Shown in pieces: positions 20,222 through 31,640 of a stretch of DNA of 64,000 nt. Origin of the DNA: Amblyomma americanum (Eukaryota; Arthropoda; Arachnida; Ixodida; Ixodidae); the NCBI RefSeq assembly GCF_052857255.1, contig NC_135498.1, positions 113,771,223-113,835,222 of the forward strand, in the 5' to 3' direction. A program made the position numbers and the translations under genes. The notes under the pieces were generated by a model. The model worked only from the letters and a program-made list of their open reading frames with translations, searched no databases and was not told where the DNA came from. Numbering within the stretch: position 1 is the first letter of the stretch; every line of letters begins with the position of its first letter.

Positions 20222-21018
20222 TGTTTCTATTGTGACTGCTCATACAAGGTGTGCCGAAGGAACTTTTGTCGCAACCGAGGTCTAAAAGATGGCCTGGTTG
20301 CCACATATAAGAGTATATTTCAGTTTCTACGCCCCAGCACAGAAGTGGTCGGAGACTTCGAGGCGGTAAGTTAACAGTGAGCTGATGATGGTAAGCGCTG
20401 ACAGATACATTGCAAACACGACTGGGGAACAATGACATCGATTTGCCTTGCATGCAGTGAACTTCGCCTCAGTTGAGAGCCAATGGTTAAATGTAGACTA
20501 TTTGCTTATGCTAACAGTCACATTGTTAAAATGATGCCCATACTTGGTACTTCTTGGCCAACGAAGCAGCGTGGAAAGTACACATACTACTATTTAGGCC
20601 ATAGCTTATTTGTTCAGTATCGCAGATCATAGTCCGAGCTGCGCCGCCAACCAGTGACGGCCGTTATCCGGGCAATAATAGTGTCCGAAGTGGCTTGCGT
20701 GTTTAGAGCCGCTTTGGCTACAGAGGACGTGCTCGCCGCAAGTCTTGTAGCCGTGGCTATTGTGTGATCCGCAGTTCCGGTGCCGGCGCGGACGAGCTTC
20801 TTTATATGTGGGAGACATAATTAAGTAGGTTTGTTCAGTTGAGAATGAGGGGCCGGTTTCGTATAATCAAATTTAGGTGGAAAACTTCGTGAGACACACT
20901 TGCTGTCCAGGAAACCTGCTGTGCACTCCGACGATCTTGGTCTGTTTGGTGGTAGCGTATTCAGTGTGAGACCGTGGAGGTGAGTGTTGGTCGTTGCCTT
21001 ATGCAAGTGTTGTGACAA

Positions 21019-21089
21019 CGCCTCCTTTATAAAACTTTATAAAGTTTATAAAGTATTATAAATTCTTATAAAGTTTTATAAAGGAGGCG
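21019..21089. mobile_element. 24-bp perfect inverted repeat, AT-rich mini foldback
   Basis: Arms at 21019-21042 and 21066-21089 are perfect reverse complements (start CGCCTCCTTTATAAAAC). The 23-nt loop is itself built of TTATAA/TTTATAA motifs. The homologous site in unit A (around 6525) lacks it, so it arrived after the duplication. Confidence 0.75.
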
Positions 21090-21619
21090 CTGGCTGAGAA
21101 TGTGTCAGTAGATTCAGCACAAGCAAGTGGTTGGTGGAGAATAACGCTTCGAATCGGATAGTACCGTATTGAATTCTAACTTTTAGTTCAATAAGTGGGA
21201 TATCTAAAATACATTGTGTTGGCTTGGATAATATTTTCTTAAGGGGCACAAGATAAAAGAGGGAAAGATGGCGAACCTGTCGTTTAACCTGAATAGAGCG
21301 TCCGAAAAGCAGAAAAATTTACGCTATATTCACCTACGGGAAACGCGTTCCAAGCAAGGCTGAAAACTATAGGTGATCGCAGAATATGCTCGTCGAAGTG
21401 CATAAGTTATACAAACTATTTACACAATAAGAAATGTGGCGGTTCTTTCTGAAATCCAGTGGACTATCCTCACGTAAGTGCACGAGCAGTAGCTGGAGGA
21501 CACTGAAATGCTTACAGAACCTTCCTCGCAGTTTGGAATTTTAGCCATGCCATTGTGAAGGCTTCCCTGTTTTTCTCAGTGCGTTTTTAGCCACCGCACT
21601 CCCCGGGTTTGGTTGACTC

Positions 21620-22524
<905 letters not shown>

Positions 22525-22710
22525 GACTGAGTAGAAAGTGTAACTGGCTCACTTGGTCGGTGTACACCTCAGTCGTAAAATAACTTGGCGGCGCGTTCAC
22601 CAATATTTTAGCCAGTTATGCGCCTTTTTATTACTTGAAACCACCGGAAGGTTTATTTTGAAAGTTTGTTTTTGAGGAAAGGAAATGATTGTTTTTTTGG
22701 CGGGAGGGGG

Positions 22711-22938
22711 AAGGAAATGGCGCAGTATCTGTCTCACATCTCGACGGACACCTGAACCGCGCCGTTAGGGAAGTAATAAAGGAAGGACTGAGAGAAGAAA
22801 GGAAGGAAGATGCCGTTGTGGAGGCCTCCGGAATAATTTCGACCACCTGGGGATTTTTAACGTGCACTGACATCGCACATCACACGGGCGCCTTTGCGTT
22901 TCGCCGCCGTGTACGCTGCGATGTCAGTGCACGTTAAA
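22711..22938 (-). mobile_element. Ruka SINE with terminal foldback
   Basis: Minus-strand Ruka from the GCGCCATTTCCTT end to GGCGAAACGCAAAGGCGCC (22711-22905). It is followed at 22909-22938 by the plus-orientation piece TGCGATGTCAGTGCACGTTAA. The two TGTCAGTGCACGTTAA arms form a strong hairpin. The tRNA head is missing. Confidence 0.8.
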
Positions 22939-23000
22939 GGAAATGGCGCAGTAATTCTCATCTCGGTGGACACCCGGACCGTGCTGTAGTTGGAAGAGGG
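22939..23000 (-). mobile_element. Second Ruka, 3' part, split by a LINE
   Basis: A new GGAAATGGCGCAGTA start on the plus strand (a Ruka end on minus) runs for about 60 bp and stops where the LINE 3' end begins. The rest of the same Ruka resumes at 24428. It corresponds to the Ruka at 7240 in unit A. Confidence 0.75.
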
Positions 23001-23011
23001 AGATAGAGAGA

Positions 23012-24427
23012 TGGAGAAAATTTTATTGTCGGAAGAGAAGGGTTCGTGGAGTCTTAACAGAAGGGCCAGGTGGCCGTTATCTGATAACTGGCGGCAACGT
23101 GTCCGGCACGCTCGTTGGATTCAGTCTGGCCGTCGGGGTCCGATCTGTGCAGCATTTCTACCCAGGCTTCTGGTGAGGGAGCTTCTATAAGAGTTCTGGG
23201 AGAAGGATCCTCCGGGCAGTCCCATAGCATATGATCTTGGGTGGCAGTGCTACCGCAGTATATGCAGGTGGGGTCTATGAGGTAGGGGTAGATGGTGGCT
23301 TACATGTACCACGGTTTCAAGTAAGAATGGGTTAGAAGTCTTCTCCAAGCTTCCTCTTGGTGTTTGGAGAGTGGCTTGTGCGGGGGAGGCAATATTCTTC
23401 CAGGGAGCTTGAGAATTGGGTAATGTCGTGGTAAGAAATACTGCTTCCAACTCGGGTCCCCGGGACGAGAGCCCACCTCTCGGCGTGTTGGTGCGCTGCT
23501 TCGTTCTCTGGGTTCCCCGAATGGGCAGGAGTCCATACAAGTTCTGTATCTCGTTCTATTTTAGAATTTTTAGAATGTTTGTAGCCGTTCTAGTCTTGTA
23601 TTTTTAGAATGTTTGTAGCAGTTAGATGTATTCTACCGCGCAAGTTGCGTTTGACATTCTTTGAATCACTGACAATCATGTCAGCGTCAGTATTGGCTAT
23701 GGCCAAGGCTATGGCCGCTGCGTCTGCTTGATCCGAGTACTTGACAGAGATCGAGGCCGCAGCGATGCGCTCGCTTCTTCTTGCCAAGAATTTGGATGCG
23801 GAGATGGCGAAGGCCCCTTGATTGAAATTATAATCGGCTGCATTGGTGTATACTGCTGTAGTACGATTGTGGTACTTTCTATGGAGAGCACACGCTCTGG
23901 CTCGTCTTCTACGATCGTGGAAGCCCGGTAGCATATTTTTGGGGAGCGTTTTGATAAGTAGTTTGTCCCGCAATCCTCGTTGTAGAGGGCCCGCTTGGTT
24001 AGACATGGGATCAGAGTCTCTCTTCCCGCTATAGTGTTGGCCAATCTTTGAATTTGTGTCGCCTTGTGCTCAGTGATGAGCTCTTCTACAATGTTGTGTA
24101 TACCCAATGATATAAATTTTTCCGTGGGTATGTATCTAGAAAGCCCTATACCAGCTTTATAAGCTTGTCTGAGTAACCTGTTTAATGTCTCGACGCCCAC
24201 CTCAAATAGTTTGTGGTATGGTAGAGAGTAATTGAATCTGCTAATGACGAATACATGCAGAAGTCGAGAGATGTCTGCCTCCTTCATAACCTCTGTTTTT
24301 ATCGGCGATTCTTCGTATGAGCCTGACTATCTGGTTGACCGTTGTTCCCAGACGGTTGATTGTAATGTTGCTCTTTCCATTATTTTGAATGAAGAGATCT
24401 AGTGCGCGTATGGTTTTGGAAGGGAGG
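23012..24427 (-). pseudogene. LINE 3' portion: RT thumb, RNase H, CCHC end, insertion private to unit B
   Basis: Minus-strand remains in order: post-RT region (RLLHVFVISRFNYSLPYHKL, then LGIHNIVEELITEHKATQ), a linker TLPKNMLPGFHDRRR, RNase H (VYTNAADYN with Asn where the catalytic Asp is expected, DAAAIALAIA, MIVSDSKN), and a C-terminal knuckle CIYCGSTATQDHMLWDC at about 23240-23280. It ends with an AATAAAATTTTCTCC signal near 23012. Frameshifts and stops break it. It is a 5'-truncated RNase H-bearing non-LTR element of the same broad group as 37.5 and 42.0 kb. Confidence 0.8.
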
Positions 24428-24645
24428 ATGGTGAGAGCTAAAAAAGAGAAAGAGGTGCCGTAGTGGAGGGTTCCGTTGTAGTTTCGACCATCTGGAGATT
24501 TCTGACGTGCACTGATATCTCGCAGCACAGGGTAGCCTTTTGAGTTTCGCCTCCATCGAAACGAGGCCACCGCGGTCAGGTTCGAACCCGGGAACTAAGG
24601 CTCAGTAGCCGAGCGCCCTTACCGCTGAGCCACCACACATCGTCG
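24428..24645 (-). mobile_element. Second Ruka, body and head (resumes after LINE)
   Basis: Minus-strand continuation of 22939-23000 with GGAGATTTC.GACGTGCAC, GGTTCGAACC box B, and the GTGGCTCAGCGGTAAGGGCGCTCGGC head. Slight divergence indicates an old copy, consistent with its presence before the A/B duplication. Confidence 0.8.
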
Positions 24646-24993
24646 ATATTGGAAAAAAGAAAGGCGCATAACTCGCTCCCCGGTTCATTGAACACCTAAA
24701 TCTCGCTTTGAAGTACATGGCGCTGGTGTCTATATGCAAAAAACATTGCTTTTTAAGCATATTTTATACTCATTGTTGCGGCATCGTAGCCTGTGCTGGT
24801 GACTGGGAGAGATAGCCACGTCTAAATCGCACGCGGTGTCTGGTTTCAAAGCGCGAATAGATAACATTGCTGCGGACGGGTCCTCTCCCGCTTCTGCAGG
24901 ATAATGACGTGAACGCGCCAGGGAGACTGCACTGAGCCAGTATGGCACGGCGTAGTTTTTGCTTCCGCCACGCGAATCCGACGCCTGTCACTC

Positions 24994-25313
24994 CGCTTAA
25001 TAATAATAATTGGTTTTTGGTGGAAAGGAAATGGCGCAGTATCTGTCTCATATATCGTTGGACACCTGAACCGCGCCGTAAGGGAAGGGATAAAGGAGGG
25101 AGTGAAAGAAGAGCGGAACAAATAGGTCCGTAGTGGAGGGCTCCGGAATAATTTCGACCACCTGGGGATCTTTAACGTGCACTGACATCGCACAGCACAC
25201 GGGCGCCTTAGCATTTTTCCTCCATAAAAACGGAGCCGCCGCGGTCGGGTTCGAACCCGGGAACTCCGGATCAGTAGTCGAGCGCCCTAACCACTGAGCC
25301 ACCGCGGCGGGGT
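24994..25313 (-). mobile_element. Ruka SINE, full length (array copy 1)
   Basis: Complete minus-strand Ruka: CCGCCGCGGTGGCTCAGTGG head, GGTTCGAACCCG box B, all body blocks and an (ATT)n tail. Very close to the consensus seen at 62075-62382, so it is young. Confidence 0.95.
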
Positions 25314-25329
25314 TCCAGTGTAGAAAATG

Positions 25330-25586
25330 AAAATTGGCTTTTGGGGAAAGGACATGCCGCAGTATCGGTCTCGCATATCAGCGGATACTTGAACCGCGCC
25401 CTAAGGGAAGGGATAAAGGAGGGAGTGAAATAATAAATTAAGAAAGAGGCGGCGTAGTGGAGGGCTCCGGAATAATTTTGACCCCCTAGGGATCTTTAAC
25501 ACGCACTGACATCGCACAGCACGTGGGCAGCCTTTGAGTTTCGCCTCCATCAAAACGCGGCCACAGCGGTGGGGTTCGAACCCGGG
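25330..25586 (-). mobile_element. Ruka SINE (array copy 2), head truncated
   Basis: Minus-strand Ruka that ends inside the box B region (GGTTCGAACCCC). The remaining 5' head has been replaced by the tail of copy 3, suggesting copy 3 inserted at or near this point. Confidence 0.9.
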
Positions 25587-25587
25587 A

Positions 25588-25896
25588 GCATAATTGGTTT
25601 TTTGGGGAAAGGAAATGGCGCAGTACCTGTCCCGTATATCGTTGGACACCTGAACCGCGCCGTAAGGGAAGGAATAAGGAAGGGAGTGAAAGAAGAAAGG
25701 AAGAAGGCGGTGCCGTAATAGAGGGCTCCGGAATAATTTTGACCACCTGGGGATCTTTAACGTGCACTGACATCGCACAGCACACGGGCGCCTTAGCGTT
25801 TTTCCTCCATAAAAACGCAGCCGCCGCGGTCGGGTTCGAACCCGGGAACACCAGATCAGCAGCCGAGCGCCCTACCTACTGAGCCACCGCGGCGGG
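25588..25896 (-). mobile_element. Ruka SINE (array copy 3), full length
   Basis: Complete minus-strand copy ending in the CCGCCGCGGTGGCTCAGTAGG head. Together with copies 1 and 2 it fills one insertion site; unit A reads straight through at about 8835. Confidence 0.93.
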
Positions 25897-26459
25897 TCTG
25901 GTTCCAGTGTAGCAATTGTGATTTGCTGGAGCAAATACGTTTATGCGAACCGAACGCGATGCGAGAATTCGCAAGCAGGATCGCAGGGTCGTTATGAAAA
26001 GTAAGCATTGGCAGGGAGCGGGAAATTGTGCCAACGCTTCCTCTCATGATTACGAAAAATGGCAATGACACCTATTCTATCAAGTGGGGGGGAGAGATGC
26101 AGGAGGCAAGCTGAGGAAAAGTGAGGGATCACGGTATTCCTCCTGCCCTTAGGGGGTGATGTAGTGAAAGGTACAGTAGCCAAAGCGGCGATAACAAGAA
26201 GAATTCCTACCAGTTTACGAAAAATGTTATTTCATTGCATGGAACCTAAAGCACTTTGCATTCCGTGCAAAACGAAAGAAAGAAAATGCATCGTGCTAGC
26301 GCGTTACATACAATTTATTAAAATAAACGTGATATATAAGTATTCCATTAACGACTCCCTAAGGAATGCTGCGTCAATCCTGTGGTCGGTCGATAAACTA
26401 TTCAACCGCGGACATCCCCCTCGACATGCCATTTCGCCACGACCAGCAAGAGCAGCAGG

Positions 26460-26747
26460 GTGAGCCTTGCTGACATGGTGCCATCGCGGGCTTGTGAGAA
26501 GACGTCGAAGGAGGAAGGTGGTGATGGAAAGAGTGCACCTGAAAGGGCAAGAATGACGGAAATGAAGGTGACGGTTGCCGCTCAGAGACTCGCCTTGAAT
26601 CATGTGTTCATGTGCCATCCCACCTGGCGGGTGGCCCATGGTCAACTGCACATTTCTATTGACGAAACAGTGCACCTGCACAAGAACGAAAGAAGGGGAC
26701 CCAACACACTGCGCTTTCCTTGCCCGTGTGCAGTTGCGCCGTTTTAA
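26460..26747 (+). other. Block conserved with 9426-9761, unit B copy
   Basis: Open plus frame with MVPSRACEKT, SAPERARMT and NHVFMCHPTWRVAHG, alignable with unit A. The opposite strand is also open. Whether this is an exon is not decided by the sequence. Confidence 0.25.
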
Positions 26748-28673
26748 CCTTATTATGTAATCCCTACTCGCCCATCAGTTTGCGTTAGACAATCCCGCGC
26801 ATGTGAAGCCTCCGAAAGATGTGTCAGCTGGCACCGGCAGTCAAGGACTAAGCACTAGAAAAACTATACGAATGCGTCTTCACGTGTTAAAGTTAGCAAA
26901 GACTCTAAACGAAACGCGACCACGATCGAAACGCTGACCGGAAAAGGGTAATATGTCAGATGAGGGGATGAGGGAGGCTGAATGCAATACTATCTGATTT
27001 TCAGCCAAAAGACACGAATGCAGCACATGTATTTGACGGAGATGGTATATCATTTGGTATGAGGCACCACGCAGTGATGAGCTCCGAGTTAGGTTGTAAC
27101 TACGGAGGATTCTTTGGGTCCACTAATGTGTATTAGTTTTTGAGGGACCACTGACAAATATTGGACTCTTAAAATTACATAAAATTTCAGAGCGTTTAAA
27201 GAAACCCTTCCTTGCTTCATCCGAGCTTGTATAAAAGTTAATCACCATTTTAAATGTAATAGTTACTGCAGGTCACTTTTCCAGGATGCTTTCAGCTGGA
27301 TAATTTGCTTGATTGAGGCACTGTTTATCTAGCAAGAAGTAAGAATTTCCGGCCGTCAGCCGGAATGTTTGCTGTGGAGGTTCAGACGGGACACGTAACG
27401 ATACATGCCCAGAATTTTCTAGCGACCTCATAGGCCAAATTGTCACAAAGAAAAGATTGTAAACTATGTCCTTAACTAGCCGTTATTATGTCGCATTTAT
27501 TTGATTCCGTGGAAAACCCCTTCGTTTTGTGCATCTAATGGTGCGCATTGATGCGAGAGCTTCTGCTTATTCAATTGACTGAAGTCACTGAACCATCGAT
27601 TAGGGTGTGTTACGGACTGAACTGCAGGGTAATGAAATTATCAGGGCTGCAGGTGAAAGTGAGAAGAGCGCACGTAACACAACTTATTTCGCAAAGCTAC
27701 TGCTCAACAGAACAGCAGTTCGACGATCGACGTTGTGAGCAACATATTGATCTCACTGACGTGATGTTCGGTCATATGAAAACAACAGTTTATACCTATC
27801 ATTGGAATATCTTTCTTCTTCCTGTGATAAATCATGCGCAAGAAGTTGAAATTCGTTTCCACGAAATGCCTCGTGCCCACTAAACGCGACTGTTTGAGCA
27901 TTATTTCCTGCCTTATATGCTACCTATAGTCGGGCTTCAAGCTGGTTTGGATGGATGATTTTCGCAGTGATTAGAATCTGAGGAGCGAAAACGTCCAATG
28001 CTCAGAGGACAATTCCTTAACCTAGCATGTCCCAATCTCTAGCACTATATATCCCCCATGTTACGCAGCACGTCGGTCATTGTAGGTGTTATAACCGAAC
28101 TGCGGAAGGCACTGAGATGTTTAGTTAGGTGGCAACCAACCGCACGGTCACCACATAGCTCTCCGTTCACAGTGCACTATGTAGCTCTCCATATAAGCCC
28201 AGCGCGGCCCTTTCTTCGCCTACAAAATGCGTGGTAAAACGTCCATTTTCCGCGCATTTCACCCCAAAGTAGCCAAAAAAAACAAGTAAGAACTTGTACT
28301 CTATTGTGCGGACAGACATAAGTGAAACACCCTTTATATCACTGAAATTGCACACTAAAGTTGTTATGCTACCGGTGGTGGTGATCCACGAAGAAGAGAT
28401 TTTCAGTTAGGTAGCAGACAGTCGCAGAGTGCACCACGTGTCTCGCCATATAGTCTGCAGTGCATCGAAACTACAGGAGAAGCTTTGCCGGTAGCACCTC
28501 AGCAACACAGATCGAATGCAGGAGTGGGGGAAAGTTTTAGCGAAAAATTCGCTTTCAGTGTACGTGCTAAGCTTAGCAATCTTGCAAGAGACAGTGCACA
28601 AAAAATGCCAGCAGCACAAGGAGCTCTTGGAACTAAGGATTTTACTGATTATAGGATATCATGATTTCTTTAC

Positions 28674-28936
28674 CTGCTAGCCAAGCGCAGCCTCAGAAAG
28701 CACCAGCGGTCATGGTGAAGGTTGCCTAGGACGGCTTCCTTGGATGCGCGCTGCACGGCCCGCAGCACCTGGCGCAGATGAATGAACTCACGGAGCTCGG
28801 GACACCAGAGGCCAGGGCGGGGCGCCGGATATGCAAAGCGCCTGTCGCCCGAGAAGGACTCTGGGTCAAAGCTCGCGAAGCTGGTCGCTGTGCTGGTGTA
28901 GGTGGCATTGGGACCACCATTATTCTGTTGGGGCGG
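28674..28936 (-). CDS. Exon-like segment E2 of the repeated-exon family (unit B partner of E1)
   Basis: A minus-strand segment of 263 bp bounded by CACTGTTACAG| (above 28936) and |GTAAAG (GT at 28673-28672). Its frame is open throughout: PPQQNNGGPNATYTSTATSF, then FDPESFSGDRRFAYPAPRP and ELREFIHLRQVLRAVQRASK, ending in a phase-2 donor. The match to E1 is strong in this frame, including LHLRQVL/IHLRQVL and QRASKEAV. Function is unknown; no transmembrane or signal sequence. Because both boundaries are splice-like in both units, an exon of a duplicated gene is the simplest reading. Confidence 0.5.
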
Positions 28937-29264
28937 CTGTAACAGTGAAGTCAAAAGGGGGAGCTCATTAAGCACTAAACCGCAAGAAACGTCGATTTTG
29001 GCCTAGGAAAGGAAATCAGTGTTCTAATGATTTAGAATAAATTGTTTTCCCGATGTTCTGCTGAGTTAAGCTTCAGGGTGAATCAGGATTAGTTATCCGA
29101 GATGCGGTTTGAATTCAGAGCTTATGTTTTCTGCCAGTGACAAACACGCTGCTACGTCCCAGCGCACATATAGGAATGGGTGATGAGGATCGGGAATTTT
29201 TATGGCCCAAGGGCATCTGGGTACAAAGAGCCCCCTGGTACAAGGTCTCATCTTCTTCTCAAGG

Positions 29265-29568
29265 TGGACCCGCCGCGTTGGCTCAGTGCTTAGTGGCCCC
29301 GGCTACTGAGCCTAAGCACCGGGTTCAGATCCGACCGCGACGGCCGCGTTTCGATGGAGGCGAAACGCAAAAATGCGCCCGTGTGCTGTGCGATGTCAGT
29401 GCACGTTAAAGATCCCCAGGTGGTCGAAATTATTCCGGAAGCCTCCACTGCGGCACACATTTCTCCCTTTCTGCCCCCACTACCTCTCTTATCACTTCCC
29501 TTATGGCGTGGTTCAGGTGTCCGCCGATATGTGAGACACTGCGCCATTTCCTTTCCTCGAAAACCAAC
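29265..29568 (+). mobile_element. Ruka SINE at right edge of unit B
   Basis: Plus-strand copy with head GTTGGCTCAGTGCTTAG, box B GGTTCAGATCC (degenerate), GCGTTTCGATGGAGGCG, GATCCCCAGGTGGTCG and a GCGCCATTTCCTTTCC end. Unit A homology ends close to here. Confidence 0.9.
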
Positions 29569-29593
29569 GTTCACATTTTTCGGCTATGTCCTG

Positions 29594-29697
29594 ACCCCAG
29601 CTCAGGTGCTTCAGTATCGATGGTAGATGCCAGGGCTAGCAACAATCTTTTCCTTCCTTTTTACTATTATTTTAATAAAAACCACTGCCAACACCAC
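29594..29697 (+). mobile_element. LINE-I1 3' end, short copy
   Basis: CCCCAGCTCAGGTGCTTCAG, then GATGCCAGGGCTAGCAA, TTTTAATAAAAACCACTGCC. The same 3' terminus as the LINE-I1 at 52173-54625, truncated after about 100 bp. Confidence 0.75.
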
Positions 29698-29740
29698 CTT
29701 TATCGGCTAGAAGTGCTTTCGCACTATAAGTTGTAATCCG

Positions 29741-30045
29741 CCGCGGTGACTCAATTGTTAGGGCGCTCGACTACTTATCCGGAGTTCCCGGGTTCGAACC
29801 CGACCGCGGCGGCTGCGTTTTTGTGGAGGCAAAACGCTAAGGCGCTCGAGTGCTGTGCGATATAAGTGCACGTTAAAGATCCCCAGGTGGTCGAAAGTAT
29901 TCCGGATCCCTCCACTACAGCACCTCTTTCTTCCTCCTTTCCCTCCCTCCTTTATTCCTTCCCTTACGGCGCGGTTCAAGTGTCCGACGTTATATGAGAC
30001 AGATACTGCGCCATTTCCTTTCCTCAAAAACCACTTATTATTATT
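29741..30045 (+). mobile_element. Ruka SINE, full length
   Basis: Plus-strand copy: CCGCCGCGGTGACTCAATTG head, GGTTCGAACCCG box B, complete body and a CTTATTATTATTG tail. Confidence 0.93.
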
Positions 30046-30294
30046 GCGATTATGATCCGGATGAGCGATGTGAGCGTGACCGCAATGGTTCGAGTTCCGA
30101 GTAGCTCATCGCGTGCTGCTGCGGGACTGTTTGAACCATCAGCGTCAGCCATGGTATGCTGCTGAAGGTGATCGTGTTGCCAGTCAGCCGCAGTATAAGC
30201 CTTTGCCTCCTTCACACGCCTAAATGAACACGAGTTAAAGTAGATCACCATATTGTTATCTAGCTTGGGGTAATAGAACATAACAGTGTCGTCA

Positions 30295-30800
30295 TAAGCT
30301 GCAGGTGCTGCAGAAAAATGCTCTACGTTACATTGCAAATGAACCATATGACACCTCCAGTGCTCCTTTATTAAAAAAATCAACGCCATGAAAGCAGACC
30401 TCATCTATGAAAATGATCTTGTAACGTCATTGAAGCATGAATTACGTAATGGCACAGCCCACCTGAAAGAGATTGCTTTGTCCCGGTTCACAAGGTTTAG
30501 CAAGCTCTTGCATGTACTATTCTCCCGTACACACTATGGTCTGCAGATGCTACAGACCGGTCTTCCACCTGTACTTAAGTTTACGCTTACTTTAGGTGAA
30601 TTCGTTTATTATCGAAGAATCTGTTGCATGCCATGTTTAGTTGAGGTAAAAGATTGTTTACCTTTATTCCTTTTTCATCCTGGTTTTCTTTTCTTCCTCT
30701 TTATTTTTCCTTCCTCAGTGTTGATATGTCTTAAACCTGCTATATAATATTTAATGTTATCAGCTGTTGTGATGTTTCTGGTTGTAAACTTTAAGGGGAG
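30295..30800 (+). pseudogene. CR1/L2-like LINE 3' end
   Basis: The plus frame begins VLQKNALRYIANEPYDTS, typical of the region after the reverse transcriptase in CR1/L2-group elements, and continues through LYE..LVTSLKHEL-like sequence to SRTHYGLQMLQ and a stop near 30747. A T-rich 3' stretch follows. No RNase H is expected in this group. It is 5'-truncated. The minus frame just upstream (30024-30404) is probably not a gene. Confidence 0.5.
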
Positions 30801-30904
30801 GGGGGGGGGAGGGGTCCGAGAGGTCATGTTTCATAATGCGCAGCTTTTTTTCCCGCTAGCTTCACCATATTTTGTTTGTTGAACATGTGCGGAGAAGTAA
30901 AATT

Positions 30905-31060
30905 AGCTGCAGTTTAACTACTGCTGAACCTGGCTAGCGAGCGAAAGCCGTGGTGTATCGGGCATGTACACGCGGCTTGGCGTCTGTAACGTAGGCTGTG
31001 AGAGACTGCTAGGCTACCGCCGCAGCCGAACACGCCTCGTGTTAAGCTGCCCCACACTCT
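30905..31060 (+). mobile_element. GCGAAAGC-type foldback repeat, left part
   Basis: GCAGTTTAACTACTGCTGAACC, GAGCGAAAGC.GTGGTGTATCGG, CGCGGCTTGGCGTCTGTAAC. The same left half as 39431; the right half is missing. Confidence 0.55.
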
Positions 31061-31156
31061 CTTCTTCACGGCAGTAAACATGGCACGTACCCACGCATGG
31101 GGATTGGACAACGTACAGCGGAGAATGCCAACGAGGTATTTGCGCGGGGTAAAAAA

Positions 31157-31640
31157 ATGGCCGTGGTTTAGCTCTGCTTAAACCTGGAGGGACGCGATAG
31201 CTACAGCTGGCCGAGTGGAACTTGGTCACGTGACCAACCACGTCCATCGTATTAAAAACCAGCGCTATAAAAAACAGAGGACGAGATTAGACACACGGAA
31301 GGCGTTGAACTCGCCCAATCCTCAGTTCTTCTACAGTTCACCAACGCCGTGACGAACCACGTGATCAGCCACGGCGCCGCGCCGGCGGCAGCTGCTCCGC
31401 ACCACGTGACCAGCCACGTGACAGCGTGGCGGCGCAGCAACTGGAGAGCAAGCTGCCGGGCTAGTTGGTGATGCATGTTGTTTACTAGGAAGCGCGAACA
31501 AACGGACAAGGGACGGAGTAGGGTGGCGGGACGAAGCAGAGAGGCGGGACAGAGTAGGGGGGCGGCGCAGCCACAGGGTGGCAGCGCCGCCACGCTGAAG
31601 CCTCGAAACGCTACCGCAATGTAGCTATCGCTACAATAAA
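31157..31640. mobile_element. Foldback/MITE-like element with CACGTG cluster
   Basis: Left end ATGGCCGTGGTTTAGCTCTG. Perfect 12-bp inverted repeats GCGATAGCTACA (31194-31205) and TGTAGCTATCGC (31620-31631). The interior is GC-rich with at least four CACGTGA/TCACGTG sites (about 31226, 31359, 31403, 31416). No coding region. Same end type as the elements at 7.3 and 14.0 kb. Confidence 0.6.

Noticed and set aside
24846..25851. Minus frames with RCQCTLKIPRWSKLFRSPPL-type or VHVKDPQVVEIIPEPS-type peptides
   Set aside because: These recur wherever Ruka occurs; they are translations of the SINE body.
30024..30404. A 126-codon minus frame beside the Ruka at 29.7-30.0 kb
   Set aside because: It runs into the SINE tail and overlaps the CR1-like LINE on the other strand; no domain or splice site was found, though the middle part is not fully explained.
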